From NCBI GenBank assembly GCA_913060565.1, contig CAJXRU010000004.1:1-64000 (forward strand): a stretch of 64,000 nucleotides of DNA, given 5' to 3'. Under the pieces are notes generated by a model. The model did no database searches and was not told the DNA's origin. It saw nothing but the letters and a program-made list of their open reading frames with translations. This DNA comes from an uncultured Gammaproteobacteria bacterium (GTDB lineage Bacteria; Pseudomonadota; Gammaproteobacteria; Enterobacterales; Psychrobiaceae). Below, piece after piece: positions 36,549-45,786 of the stretch. Position 1 is the first letter of the stretch. Each line of letters begins with the position of its first letter. The position numbers and the translations under genes were made by a program.

Positions 36549-37397
36549 CTATTTAAACAAATGTTGGCTGATTAATTGCCACACAGGTTCTGGATGTTCC
36601 ATATGTAGGTGATGTCCACCAGCTAATGTTTGAACATTTAGATTTGGCATCACTGCCATGCGCTCACTTAACGTTTTACGCAGCGATAAATAGCCACTCT
36701 CACCAAGAATTAATAACGTCTCATGTTCAATGCCAGATAACAGGTCAACAGCTTGCTGCTCAACCATTCGCATTGGTGATAATTGTTTTAAACGTGAATC
36801 ACTGCGCCACTTATAGCCATTGTCAGTTTCTAATAATGAGCGCTCAACGAGTATTTTTGCGATATCGCTATTAAAATCACTTGCCATCGTTCGCGCTAAT
36901 ACTGCTTTTTCAAATGAGCTATATCCTTTATTCGATGACTTTTTTGTTTGCTCTCGGTATTTATTAACGATGGATTTTTTTAGCAACTCTCTCGTATCTT
37001 GAGGCTTTGATGATATTGCCCCTAATGCTTCAATCAACACTAATTTATTGACTAACTCAGGGAAGGTTCCGGTAAAAATAGACGCGACTATTGCGCCAAG
37101 CGAATGACCAATGATATTCACCTTTTGCCAATTGTTGTGTTCAATTAGCGCGTATAAATCATAAACGTAATCAAGCAATTGGTATGAGGCATCAACGCCG
37201 CGATGTTGTGAATGGCCATGCCCCGGCCAATCAATGGCTACTACATGGTGTTTTGGATTAAGTGCCATTAACGGTGAAAAACTATTGGCATTATCAAGCC
37301 ACCCGTGTAGCGCAATCGTCACTATTTCACTGTCATCTGCATGATATTGCAGAGACGACAAACGGATATGCGGTAGAATAAAATCTAGACTGTCCAT
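36549..37397 (-). CDS. Alpha/beta hydrolase
   Basis: This is a 282-residue cytoplasmic alpha/beta-hydrolase-fold enzyme. The oxyanion-hole motif HGWLDNANSF is near residue 30, the nucleophile elbow is GHSLGA near 97, and the final histidine is in AGGHHLHMEHPEPV near the C-terminus. The acid residue is probably in the LILGESGY region (about 232). It resembles esterase or haloperoxidase-type family members (E. coli YbfF-like), and no substrate can be named. It lies upstream of fadD on the same strand (169-base gap) and 6 bases after the M50-type gene, with which it is probably co-transcribed. Confidence 0.82.
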   Translation of the reverse strand: MDSLDFILPHIRLSSLQYHADDSEIVTIALHGWLDNANSFSPLMALNPKHHVVAIDWPGHGHSQHRGVDASYQLLDYVYDLYALIEHNNWQKVNIIGHSLGAIVASIFTGTFPELVNKLVLIEALGAISSKPQDTRELLKKSIVNKYREQTKKSSNKGYSSFEKAVLARTMASDFNSDIAKILVERSLLETDNGYKWRSDSRLKQLSPMRMVEQQAVDLLSGIEHETLLILGESGYLSLRKTLSERMAVMPNLNVQTLAGGHHLHMEHPEPVWQLISQHLFK

Positions 37398-37403
37398 TGA
37401 ATG

Positions 37404-38060
37404 TTAACCTTCCTTTTGCATGGGCTGACTATTTAACGACCGATACAAATAATAAAGTACACTCAGCCCAGTTGCACACCATATCATGACCCATACAATC
37501 TCAGGTATAAAAGTCATTTTAGCTAACATGGCGCCATCTCCAACAGCACGACCATCAATTAAATAAAGTGGGCTTTTAATGGCATTAAACAACACTAAGA
37601 TTGCGATAAATCGGCTTAGATAAGTCATGAGTTTGGCGTTTGTTTTAACGAGTATTAAGACTAATAATCCTATGACAGCGGCCAAAATTAGTGCAGTCAT
37701 AATATTATTAACCCACAAAATAAGAGCCATTGTGAAAATGGCAATAAGCACACCAATGGTTATTCGAGCCAAGGTATTACGAGTGCCTGCCTGAAACAAC
37801 AATGCCGCCCAAATTGAGACACCTAAATAACCACTAATAGCAATCAGAAAGCTGCTACCACCTCGGGATAAAACATGACCGCTGCCATTGATGGCCAGCG
37901 AAAATTCAACGACTTGGCCGCCAGTAAATAGTGCCGTGAGGGCATGAGACATTTCGTGAAATATGGTTGCTAAATAAGTAAATGGCAAACCGATGAAGGG
38001 AATATAACTAATAATAATGGCAAATAGACAATAGCCAATAAAAAGCATTCGTTGAGTCAT
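37404..38060 (-). CDS. M50-family membrane metallopeptidase-like protein
   Basis: This is a 218-residue inner-membrane protein with about six hydrophobic helices. The zinc motif HEMSH (HExxH) lies near residue 36, inside or close to a membrane segment (TYLATIFHEMSHALTALF), as in site-2-protease-like M50 enzymes. The short length and the second motif region are not typical of RseP (no PDZ domain), so it belongs to the small M50B-like group. The substrate is unknown. It sits between a small unknown protein (9-base gap) and the alpha/beta hydrolase (6-base gap). Confidence 0.78.
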   Translation of the reverse strand: MTQRMLFIGYCLFAIIISYIPFIGLPFTYLATIFHEMSHALTALFTGGQVVEFSLAINGSGHVLSRGGSSFLIAISGYLGVSIWAALLFQAGTRNTLARITIGVLIAIFTMALILWVNNIMTALILAAVIGLLVLILVKTNAKLMTYLSRFIAILVLFNAIKSPLYLIDGRAVGDGAMLAKMTFIPEIVWVMIWCATGLSVLYYLYRSLNSQPMQKEG

Positions 38061-38069
38061 TGATGCCTC

Positions 38070-38441
38070 TTAGGCAAAGGTGTCAATTCCAACCAAACGT
38101 TGAATCTCTTCACGCTTCGGAGCATGTTGAACACTTTGGTATTCGCTAATAGCAACGCGCTGTACACCTTGGGGTTTATCGTAAATGGTTTGATTTGCTT
38201 GATGGGCCGCCGCTACTTGTTCGTATTGCGCTTGTGTAAGCGTACTGCTTTGACGCTGCTGCTGTTGGTCGTCATCACCAACAACGGTGCGACGTTGAGC
38301 ATTAGAATTACTTGTGCCATCTACACCATCAACTACCCTACCACGCAAAATGGCATTAGGTTCAGACGTGCCAGCAACTAAACGCTCATTTGGCGCTGCG
38401 GTTGTTGGACTTGATGGTGTGTATTGGTTATTTAAAATCAT
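38070..38441 (-). CDS. Hypothetical protein, Gln/Thr-rich
   Basis: I do not recognise this 123-residue protein. It has no signal peptide or membrane helix. The first 70 residues are low in complexity (Ser/Thr/Pro/Asn, then DDDQQQQRQ) and probably unstructured. A helical stretch (LTQAQYEQVAAAHQANQTIYD) and a conserved-looking end (REEIQRLVGIDTFA) follow. Its place in a tight row between tsaB and the M50-type gene, with gene-like spacing, supports a real gene. The protein may be secretion-independent and regulatory or a partner of the M50 protein; neither is shown. Confidence 0.65.
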   Translation of the reverse strand: MILNNQYTPSSPTTAAPNERLVAGTSEPNAILRGRVVDGVDGTSNSNAQRRTVVGDDDQQQQRQSSTLTQAQYEQVAAAHQANQTIYDKPQGVQRVAISEYQSVQHAPKREEIQRLVGIDTFA

Positions 38442-38477
38442 AGCGCAAATAGTTTAGCACAAGCTTTTTGCTATCGT

Positions 38478-39170
38478 CTAATTTCTACCCGGCAATTTTT
38501 GCCATGTAACAGTGTCACGAACATAAACAGGGCTTGCATCATCCACATCAACGGCGTTTCCAAGCCGAAACTGTGCTTTTGCTAGTGGTGCCATAGCATG
38601 GCTAGATGGGTATAAAATGTCGGTATTAACCTCAATATTTGCAATATCTTTAAGTGCCGGATACGCAGACCACGCAGTGCCGACTGCCATATATTGTGTA
38701 TCTTCAAGCGCAGCGTTATCAATAGCTTCAGGCTTAACAACCATTTCTTGTCCAACGAGAGTGGCTATTCCGTCAATATTTTTAAATACCCCCCAATATA
38801 CTTCACTCATACGTGCATCAATGGCTGCGATAACATCTTTCGCGCCATGCTCATCCATCGCTTGTTGTGCCATTGTTGCAAGCGTTGAAATACCAATCAC
38901 AGGTTTATTCGCACCAAGGGCAAGTCCTTGCATAATACCAGTGCCAATACGCACGCCAGTAAAACTACCTGGGCCACGGCCCCATGCTATGGCATCAAGT
39001 TCTTTTAAGGTCAAGTTAGCTTTACTTAGCATTGCATCCACCATTGGCAACACCATTTTGGTATGGCTACGAGGCGTAACATCTTGTTGATGATATAGTG
39101 CTTCGCCATGAGTTATTGCCACCGAGCATGCTTCGGTTGAGGTATCAATGATTAGAATTTTTTCTGACAT
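38478..39170 (-). CDS. tsaB: tRNA threonylcarbamoyladenosine biosynthesis protein TsaB
   Basis: This 230-residue non-catalytic partner of TsaD and TsaE helps make the t6A modification at position 37 of ANN-decoding tRNAs. Family sequence is clear: ILIIDTSTEACSVAI at the start, then GRGPGSFTGVRIG near 64-76. The ATP-binding ASKHA fold is present but the C-terminal half is shorter than in TsaD, as expected. It lies 41 bases after yoaA on the same strand; the yoaA-tsaB pair is conserved with E. coli. Confidence 0.94.
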   Translation of the reverse strand: MSEKILIIDTSTEACSVAITHGEALYHQQDVTPRSHTKMVLPMVDAMLSKANLTLKELDAIAWGRGPGSFTGVRIGTGIMQGLALGANKPVIGISTLATMAQQAMDEHGAKDVIAAIDARMSEVYWGVFKNIDGIATLVGQEMVVKPEAIDNAALEDTQYMAVGTAWSAYPALKDIANIEVNTDILYPSSHAMAPLAKAQFRLGNAVDVDDASPVYVRDTVTWQKLPGRN

Positions 39171-39211
39171 AATTTTCGTTTCAATTGTAATTTCGTTTCA
39201 ATAAATTGCTG

Positions 39212-41134
39212 TTAAAGCTGCTCTAAATAGTCGATAACTTGTTTAAGGTCACGTGTTCGTTTCATATCAGGCAAACTTTGTAAGAATATTCGGCCATAGG
39301 GCCTAGTAATCATTCGTGTATCACACAAAACTAAGGCACCGCGATCGTTAACATCGCGGATAAGTCGTCCGGCACCCTGTTTAAGTGAAATAACCGCTTG
39401 TGGCACTTGCACGGCATCAAAGCCCTCAACACCCTGCTTTTTCTTGTCATCCAAACGGGCTTTTAACAAGGGATCATCAGGTGATGCAAACGGGAGTTTG
39501 TCGATGATAACACAGCGCAATGCGTCACCACGGATATCAACGCCTTCCCAAAATGACGATGTCGCTAATAGCACGGCATCGCCATCTTCCACAAAGGCAT
39601 TTAATAGTGCTTGTTTACTATCATCTCCCTGCACTAACAACGTTTGCTCAATTTGATTAACCAATTTAGCCTGTAATCGGTTTAGCGTTGAAAAGCTCGT
39701 CACTAGAATAAGTACGCCGCCATTACTTGCTTCAATAAGCACCTGCGTTGTTTGTGCTAGTTGATCAATGTAATTGGGATTGGCAGGCTCAGAAAAATAG
39801 CGTGGCACACAAAACAGAGATTGTTTTTGATAATCAAACGGACTGTCTAACGATAGGGTTTGAGGCGACTTTATGCCAAGTTGCGCCGTGAAATGATCAA
39901 ACTTGTCGTCCACTTTCAGTGTTGCGGAGGTAAACAACCATGCACTATCAAGCGTTTTAGTATGTTGATAAAATTTATCAGCGATCGACAGCGGACTAAT
40001 ATTAAGTTGCAGATGATTGCGACTCGCTTCATACCAAAAACTAAAACCGACTTTATCACCGCCTTTAAATTTGTCGAGTCGTGATTTAACTTCCAATAGT
40101 CTTTCAAAACAATTATCAAGATTCTCACTTCGCCCTAAAGAGATTTTTAGCACTTGATACATAAAATCAAGATTGGCGTTTAGCTGTTCAAATGCGCCCT
40201 TTACATCATTTCTATTTAATGCATGCCCCCAATCACCACGCTCACCGTTGTGAGCAAATACAAGGCGTAATTGGTCACTACAACGTTGCACTATTTCAGC
40301 GGCTTTTAATAGCTGTTTAGTATCTTTAAGCTCACTGTAATAAACATGAGAAATATCAACCGCGAGCTCTTTAATGGTTTTAGTCGACAGCGACTCGCCA
40401 AAATAGCCACAAGCAATATCAGGAATTTGATGAGCTTCATCAAAAATCACCATCTCACTTGCAGGGATCAATTCGCCAAAGCCAGTGTCTTTTAATGCCA
40501 TGTCAGCAAAAAATAGATGATGGTTTACAACAATTAAATCGGCATCCATGGCAAGGCGTCTAGCACGCAGTAAATAACAATCATCATAGTGTTCACATTT
40601 TTTACCGCTGCAGTTATCACTACTTGAAGTCACTAATGAAAATGCCATCGATGATTCGTTAACCCCCGGCACATCACCCAAATCACCGGTTAATGTATGA
40701 CCAGACCATCGCTTAATTTGAATTAAATCGTGCTCTATTTGATCGTTATGACTTGCGCCTTGTTGTTGTAACTTTCTGAATCGGTCGATGCATAAGTAGT
40801 TTGCTCGCCCTTTTAGCAATGCAGTTTTAATTGGCGTGTTAAGCGCCTTTTTAACGAGTGGGAGATCTTTGTAGTAAAGCTGATCTTGCAGTGCTTTTGT
40901 ACCTGTGGAAACAATGGTTTTAGCACCGCTTAACATGGCACTAATTAAATACGCAAAGGTTTTGCCAGTTCCGGTTTGTGCTTCGACAACCAGTTGTTGC
41001 TTTTCTTCAATAGCTTTACCGACAGCTAATGCCATCTCAGTTTGGACTTCACGCTCATCATAACCATCAATGCATTGTGCTAATGCGCCATCTTTGGCAA
41101 AGGCATGGCTAATTTTAGAATCAAGTGATGTCAT
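39212..41134 (-). CDS. yoaA: DinG-family ATP-dependent DNA helicase YoaA
   Basis: This is a 640-residue superfamily-2 5'-3' helicase of the XPD/DinG group. YoaA in E. coli works with the Pol III chi subunit in replication repair. Motif I is AQTGTGKTFAYL near 52-63, the Fe-S cluster cysteines are in NCSGKKCEHYDDCYLL (with one earlier partner) near 174-190, motif II is IFDEAHQ near 225, and the C-terminal motifs include GSFWEGVDIRG-like SSFWEGVDIRGD and QGAGRLIRD. It lies upstream of tsaB and downstream of the glnS terminator. Confidence 0.93.
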   Translation of the reverse strand: MTSLDSKISHAFAKDGALAQCIDGYDEREVQTEMALAVGKAIEEKQQLVVEAQTGTGKTFAYLISAMLSGAKTIVSTGTKALQDQLYYKDLPLVKKALNTPIKTALLKGRANYLCIDRFRKLQQQGASHNDQIEHDLIQIKRWSGHTLTGDLGDVPGVNESSMAFSLVTSSSDNCSGKKCEHYDDCYLLRARRLAMDADLIVVNHHLFFADMALKDTGFGELIPASEMVIFDEAHQIPDIACGYFGESLSTKTIKELAVDISHVYYSELKDTKQLLKAAEIVQRCSDQLRLVFAHNGERGDWGHALNRNDVKGAFEQLNANLDFMYQVLKISLGRSENLDNCFERLLEVKSRLDKFKGGDKVGFSFWYEASRNHLQLNISPLSIADKFYQHTKTLDSAWLFTSATLKVDDKFDHFTAQLGIKSPQTLSLDSPFDYQKQSLFCVPRYFSEPANPNYIDQLAQTTQVLIEASNGGVLILVTSFSTLNRLQAKLVNQIEQTLLVQGDDSKQALLNAFVEDGDAVLLATSSFWEGVDIRGDALRCVIIDKLPFASPDDPLLKARLDDKKKQGVEGFDAVQVPQAVISLKQGAGRLIRDVNDRGALVLCDTRMITRPYGRIFLQSLPDMKRTRDLKQVIDYLEQL

Positions 41135-41161
41135 TTCGCCACATTTGTTATGCTAATGAAT

Positions 41162-41190
41162 AAAAAACAGGCAATGAGTTCATTGCCTGT
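41162..41190 (-). terminator. Rho-independent terminator of glnS
   Basis: ACAGGCAATG and CATTGCCTGT pair around a 4-base loop and end in six T on the minus strand, 25 bases after the glnS stop. Confidence 0.9.
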
Positions 41191-41214
41191 TCCAAACAAA
41201 AATTTGCTAATAGA

Positions 41215-42882
41215 TTAAGCGTTGTTAGCCCAAGTATCACGTAGTCCAACAGTGCGGTTAAAGACTAAGTTATCACTAGTTGAATCTTTATTATCAGCAC
41301 AAAAATATCCTTCGCGCTCAAATTGATAAGCCTGTTCACCTTTAGCTATCGCTAGTGAAGGCTCGACAACAGCTGTTGTCACAGTTACCAATGACTCAGG
41401 ATTAATTACCGCGCTAAATGCTTCTTCCGCTGCAGGATTTGGTACCGTAAATAAACGGTCATACAAACGTACAGTGGCTGGTATACCATGCGAAGCACTT
41501 ACCCAATGGATAACGCCCTTAACTTTACGGCCGTCACTTGGGTTCTTACCAAGTGTTTCAGGATCGTAACTACCATATACAGTTGTGATGTTACCATCGG
41601 CATCTTTATCACAACGTAATGCTTTTACAACGTAGCCATTGCGAAGACGTACTTCCTTATCAATCACTAACCGTTTGTATTTCTTGTTGGCTTCTTCTTT
41701 AAAATCAGCGCGATCAATCAATATTTCACGAGTAAAAGGCAGAACACGCGTCCCCATCGCTTCATCATTAGGATGATTTGGCGCGGTTAGTTCTTCAACT
41801 TGTCCTTCGGGGTAGTTTTCAAGAATTAATTTAATCGGATCTAATACAGCCATTGCACGAGGTGCCGTTACATTAAGATCTTCACGAATGCAGCTTTCTA
41901 GTGCACTCATTTCGATCATATTTTCTTGTTTTGTTACACCAATACGTTTACAAAACTCGACTAACGATGCAGGTGTATAACCACGACGACGCATCCCAGC
42001 AATAGTAGGCATGCGTGGATCGTTCCAGCCATCAACTAGATTTTCTTCAACCAGAGCAGCAAGCTTACGCTTTGACATTACCGTGTATTCAAGGTTAAGT
42101 CGCGAAAACTCAATTTGCTGTGGATGCGCAGGAATTGAAATATTGTCAATCACCCAATCATACAATGGACGGTGATCTTCAAATTCAAGTGTACACAATG
42201 AATGGGTAATACCTTCGATGGCATCAGAAATACAATGAGTAAAGTCATACATTGGATAAATGCACCACTTGTTACCTGTTTGATGATGCTCAATGAAACG
42301 AATACGATAGATAATTGGGTCGCGCATCTTGATATTCGGAGATGCCATATCAATTTTTGCACGTAAACTGTGTGAACCCTCGGCAAATTCGCCCTTGCGC
42401 ATACGTTCGAATAAATCTAAGTTTTCTTCGACACTTTGATCGCGCCACGGACTGTTCTTGCCAGGTTCTTTCAATGTACCGCGATACTCTCGCATCTGCT
42501 CAGCGTCAAGTTGACATACAAACGCTTTGCCGGTTTTGATTAATTCAACAGCGTAGTTATAAAGATCTTCAAAATAATTTGAGCTATAACGAACCTCTCC
42601 TGCCCATTCAAAACCTAACCATTGCACGTCTTCTTTAATGGAGTGAACAAAATCGATATCTTCTTTTGCAGGGTTAGTGTCATCAAAGCGTAAATTTGTT
42701 TGTCCCTGATAATCTTGACCGATCCCAAAGTTTAAACAAATTGATTTAGCATGACCAATATGCAAATAGCCATTTGGCTCTGGCGGAAAACGGGTAACAA
42801 CACTTGCGTGTTTACCTGATGCTAAATCTTGATCAATAATATTTCGAATGAAATTGGTTGGACGTACTGACTCTTCGCTCAT
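41215..42882 (-). CDS. glnS: Glutaminyl-tRNA synthetase
   Basis: This cytoplasmic class I enzyme charges tRNA-Gln with glutamine. It has 555 residues, close to E. coli GlnS (554). The HIGH motif ([12 protein letters not shown]) is near residue 40 and the KMSKS-type loop (VMSKRK) near 270; the anticodon-binding beta-barrel domains follow. The presence of GlnS means this organism does not need the GatCAB transamidation route for Gln-tRNA. A terminator precedes yoaA, and ompA-like lies upstream on the same strand with its own terminator, so glnS is its own unit. Confidence 0.97.
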   Translation of the reverse strand: MSEESVRPTNFIRNIIDQDLASGKHASVVTRFPPEPNGYLHIGHAKSICLNFGIGQDYQGQTNLRFDDTNPAKEDIDFVHSIKEDVQWLGFEWAGEVRYSSNYFEDLYNYAVELIKTGKAFVCQLDAEQMREYRGTLKEPGKNSPWRDQSVEENLDLFERMRKGEFAEGSHSLRAKIDMASPNIKMRDPIIYRIRFIEHHQTGNKWCIYPMYDFTHCISDAIEGITHSLCTLEFEDHRPLYDWVIDNISIPAHPQQIEFSRLNLEYTVMSKRKLAALVEENLVDGWNDPRMPTIAGMRRRGYTPASLVEFCKRIGVTKQENMIEMSALESCIREDLNVTAPRAMAVLDPIKLILENYPEGQVEELTAPNHPNDEAMGTRVLPFTREILIDRADFKEEANKKYKRLVIDKEVRLRNGYVVKALRCDKDADGNITTVYGSYDPETLGKNPSDGRKVKGVIHWVSASHGIPATVRLYDRLFTVPNPAAEEAFSAVINPESLVTVTTAVVEPSLAIAKGEQAYQFEREGYFCADNKDSTSDNLVFNRTVGLRDTWANNA

Positions 42883-43001
42883 CAGATCCTCAAATTAGTT
42901 AAAACCTAGTAAAAATTGCTTGTATGATCGCCTAAATTTAAAAGATTCTCAACCACTGAGTTAGCTTGAGCTAAATTAATGTGTTGTTGCTACGCAAAAA
43001 T

Positions 43002-43031
43002 AAAAAAACCCGCTAATTCAGCGGGTTTTTA
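43002..43031 (-). terminator. Rho-independent terminator of the OmpA-family gene
   Basis: ACCCGCT and AGCGGGT pair around a 5-base loop, extended by A-T pairs and followed by seven T on the minus strand, 23 bases after the stop codon. Confidence 0.9.
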
Positions 43032-43053
43032 ATGGTTAAAAAGTAACTAATTT

Positions 43054-44133
43054 TTATTTCTGTTCTTTAGAAAACTGAACTCTAACTGTTACTTTACGAT
43101 CTTTACCGTTGTTCTCGTTATCACTTGCTTTTTCTTCGCCGCTTGCAGATACAGAGATTTTATCGCTCTCAACACTCCAAGTATCCTGAATGTACTTAGT
43201 CACGTTTTTAGCACGCTTGTCAGATAACATTTGATTATAAGCTGCGTTACCTAATGCAGACGCAAAACCAGCAACTTTCACATTATCAACGTTGCCATCA
43301 GCAAGTTGTTTACCAGCATTATCTAAAATAGCTTTAGTTTCACTGGTTAATACGCTTGAATTATTATCAAAATAAACATTGATTTTAAGTGGCTTAATTT
43401 CAACTACTGGCGATGGTACAGGCGCTGGAGCTGGTGCAGGCATTGGCTCAGGTTTAACAACTGGTGCAGGTGCAACGACAGGAGCAGGCATCGCTTTCTT
43501 TTTCTCTACGTCACCGAAGGTGTAACGTAAACCAGCCGTTAATAAATCAATTTTGTGCTCAAACTCGTAACGCTCCCAATCAAACATTAGAGAAGTGTTT
43601 TCGGTGAGGTCAAACGACATACCTGCCCCCCAAACCCAATCCTTATTATCACCTTTAGTAATACCACGCCCCAACGTTGTCTTATTTGAGCGTGCCTCAA
43701 GTGAAGAAAAACCACCCTTAATATGAACATTAATCCAGTCGTTAATTGGCTGATTATATGCGCCTACTAATGATACGGCTTTGCCAGACATTGCTTCGAT
43801 TTCTCGAATCATTGCATTATTTGTCGACGTACCTAATTCAACTAATCCTAAATCGGCAAATGTGATAGCCGCTGAGAAATTGTTATCAAAACGGTAACCG
43901 CCATCAACGCGCCAGCCGCGACGTTTTTGAGAATTTGGTGAGATAGTACCAACATCACCTAACGCTAATACTTCATTGCGTAATTCAGCTTGAGTTGCAT
44001 AGCTTTTAGCTTGGCCAACGTTTCCTTGAACGTACCAACCTTTTTCTACGTCTTTTGCCATAGCAGTACCTGCCATAACGCTTAATGCAACTGGTGCGAG
44101 GATAAATGCCTTAAGTTTGATGTTCTTCATCAT
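43054..44133 (-). CDS. ompA: OmpA-family outer-membrane protein
   Basis: This is a 359-residue structural outer-membrane protein. A signal peptide ends after GTAMA (about residue 26). The N-terminal beta-barrel (about 27-210) is followed by a Pro/Ala/Val-rich hinge (about 218-245) and a C-terminal OmpA/MotB peptidoglycan-binding domain (about 248-345) with VYFDNNSSVL and AGFASALGNAAYNQ, then SDKRAKNVTKYI. The domain anchors the barrel to the cell wall. The arrangement is that of major OmpA porins. A 385-base leader and strong terminator suggest a highly expressed single gene. Confidence 0.9.
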   Translation of the reverse strand: MMKNIKLKAFILAPVALSVMAGTAMAKDVEKGWYVQGNVGQAKSYATQAELRNEVLALGDVGTISPNSQKRRGWRVDGGYRFDNNFSAAITFADLGLVELGTSTNNAMIREIEAMSGKAVSLVGAYNQPINDWINVHIKGGFSSLEARSNKTTLGRGITKGDNKDWVWGAGMSFDLTENTSLMFDWERYEFEHKIDLLTAGLRYTFGDVEKKKAMPAPVVAPAPVVKPEPMPAPAPAPVPSPVVEIKPLKINVYFDNNSSVLTSETKAILDNAGKQLADGNVDNVKVAGFASALGNAAYNQMLSDKRAKNVTKYIQDTWSVESDKISVSASGEEKASDNENNGKDRKVTVRVQFSKEQK

Positions 44134-44518
44134 AGTTCCTTGTAAATTTAGAAATTATCTTTAGTTACTTCGTGTAATGCGGTCATTAAAACAATCATGC
44201 AATGAATTTTAACTGAACAAATACATAATAACACAGTCTAAGGGCACAATGCCTCGAATAAATCTGCTAATTTCGCTGAAAATACTAAGAATATCTGTAT
44301 TTAAATCAACTTTTACAACGTTAGTAAACCATCAAAAAACCTGATAGCAAATGAACACTGCCCAACAGCTATATAACGGGTGTTTATAGCTAAGAAAATT
44401 TCTCCATAAAAAGCCCTAGATTAAGCTGTGCGCTGCGTTTATTCCATGTTATAAATACGATGAAATTGACGTAGTCAACATCATCAACTTTCCTCGAAAT
44501 TAAAATAGGACATTCCCA
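44134..44518. other. Divergent ompA-aminotransferase intergenic region
   Basis: This 385-base AT-rich region has no supportable gene. It holds the ompA-like leader and the divergent promoter of the aminotransferase. AGGA lies eight bases before the aminotransferase ATG. No TyrR box (TGTAAA-N6-TTTACA) or other known operator was recognised. Confidence 0.4.
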
Positions 44519-45709
44519 ATGTTTGAAGTGGTCAAGACAGCAGCTGCTGATCCCATTCTCGGTTTAACTGAAGCCTTTAAAAAAGATACCCGTAGCAACA
44601 AAATTAACCTTGGCGTGGGTATCTATAAAACGGATCAAGGTGAAACACCAGTATTAGACTGTGTGAAAAAAGCCGAGCAGATTTTACTGCAAAACGAAAA
44701 GACCAAATCTTATTTAAACATTGAAGGATTAGCTGCTTATGCCGGCGTTGTTCAAGAGCTTTTGTTTGGATCTGATAGTGAAATTATTGCAAATAACAGA
44801 GCAGCCACGGCTCAAGCCCCCGGAGGCACGGGTTCGCTGCGTATTGCCGCTGACTTTTTAGTGAAACAACTTGGTGTGAAGCGTATTTGGGTCAGTAATC
44901 CTACATGGGCTAATCACGGAAATATTTTTAAAGCCGCTGGTTTAGAGGTGGTTGAATACGCCTATTACGATGCTGAAAATCAAGCGTTAGATTTTGAGGG
45001 TATGTTGCAATCATTAGGTCAAACAGAAGCTGGCGATGCGGTGCTATTTCATGGTTGCTGTCACAATCCAACAGGTATTGATCCAACGTTTGAACAATGG
45101 CAAAAAATTAGTGAACTGGCTAATAAGCAACAAGTTATCGGCTTATTTGATTTTGCCTATCAAGGGTTTGGTGTGGGCATAGAAGAAGATGCACAGGGTT
45201 TACGTGCGTTTTCAGAAGCTAATAACGAGTTAATCGTCGCTAACTCTTTTTCTAAGAATTTCGGTTTATATAACGAACGTGTTGGTGCTGTCACTCTAGT
45301 CGCTAAGTCAGAAGAAGTTGCTCAATCGGCCTTTAGCCAAGTTAAGTCAATTATTCGCGCAAATTATTCGAACCCACCTTCACATGGTGCTGCCGTGGTT
45401 GCAACAATTCTGGCCGATAACGAATTAACCGCGCTATGGCATGATGAAGTTGCTCAAATGCGTCAACGCATTGCACAAATGCGTACGTTATTTGTGGAGA
45501 AACTTGCGCATTATGGCGCCCAAGGTGATTTCTCTTTCATTACCCGTCAATGTGGCATGTTTTCATTTTCAGGCCTGAGCAAAGCACAAGTAGAAACCCT
45601 AAAAGTTGAACACGGCGTATATATTGTTGGCTCTGGCAGAATTAGTGTTGCTGGAATGACAAGTAATAATATTGACGATTTATGTCAGGCAATCTGCAAA
45701 GTACTTTAA
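44519..45709 (+). CDS. Aromatic/aspartate aminotransferase (class I)
   Basis: This is a 396-residue PLP enzyme of the AspC/TyrB group, which exchanges amino groups between aspartate or aromatic amino acids and 2-oxoglutarate. The PLP lysine is in [15 protein letters not shown] near residue 245. Other family sequence is [15 protein letters not shown] (about 32-46), [10 protein letters not shown] and [10 protein letters not shown] near 180. The start has AGGA eight bases upstream. Whether it prefers aspartate (aspC) or aromatic substrates (tyrB) cannot be read here. The gene is monocistronic and ends at a bidirectional terminator. Confidence 0.93.
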   Translation: MFEVVKTAAADPILGLTEAFKKDTRSNKINLGVGIYKTDQGETPVLDCVKKAEQILLQNEKTKSYLNIEGLAAYAGVVQELLFGSDSEIIANNRAATAQAPGGTGSLRIAADFLVKQLGVKRIWVSNPTWANHGNIFKAAGLEVVEYAYYDAENQALDFEGMLQSLGQTEAGDAVLFHGCCHNPTGIDPTFEQWQKISELANKQQVIGLFDFAYQGFGVGIEEDAQGLRAFSEANNELIVANSFSKNFGLYNERVGAVTLVAKSEEVAQSAFSQVKSIIRANYSNPPSHGAAVVATILADNELTALWHDEVAQMRQRIAQMRTLFVEKLAHYGAQGDFSFITRQCGMFSFSGLSKAQVETLKVEHGVYIVGSGRISVAGMTSNNIDDLCQAICKVL

Positions 45710-45733
45710 TCAACATAACGTTGTGCAGATAAT

Positions 45734-45764
45734 AAAAAGGGAGATGCTTAGCATCTCCCTTTTT
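45734..45764. terminator. Bidirectional terminator between aminotransferase and regulator genes
   Basis: AAAAAGGGAGATGC and GCATCTCCCTTTTT form a 14-bp stem around TTA. T-runs lie on both strands between the two convergent genes. Confidence 0.92.
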
Positions 45765-45786
45765 ACTTTTGAAGAAAGCGTGTGAG

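Noticed and set aside
38617-39090. 157-codon open frame opposite tsaB
   Set aside because: The tsaB frame has clear family motifs; the antisense product is Ser/Ala/Ile-rich as expected of a shadow frame.
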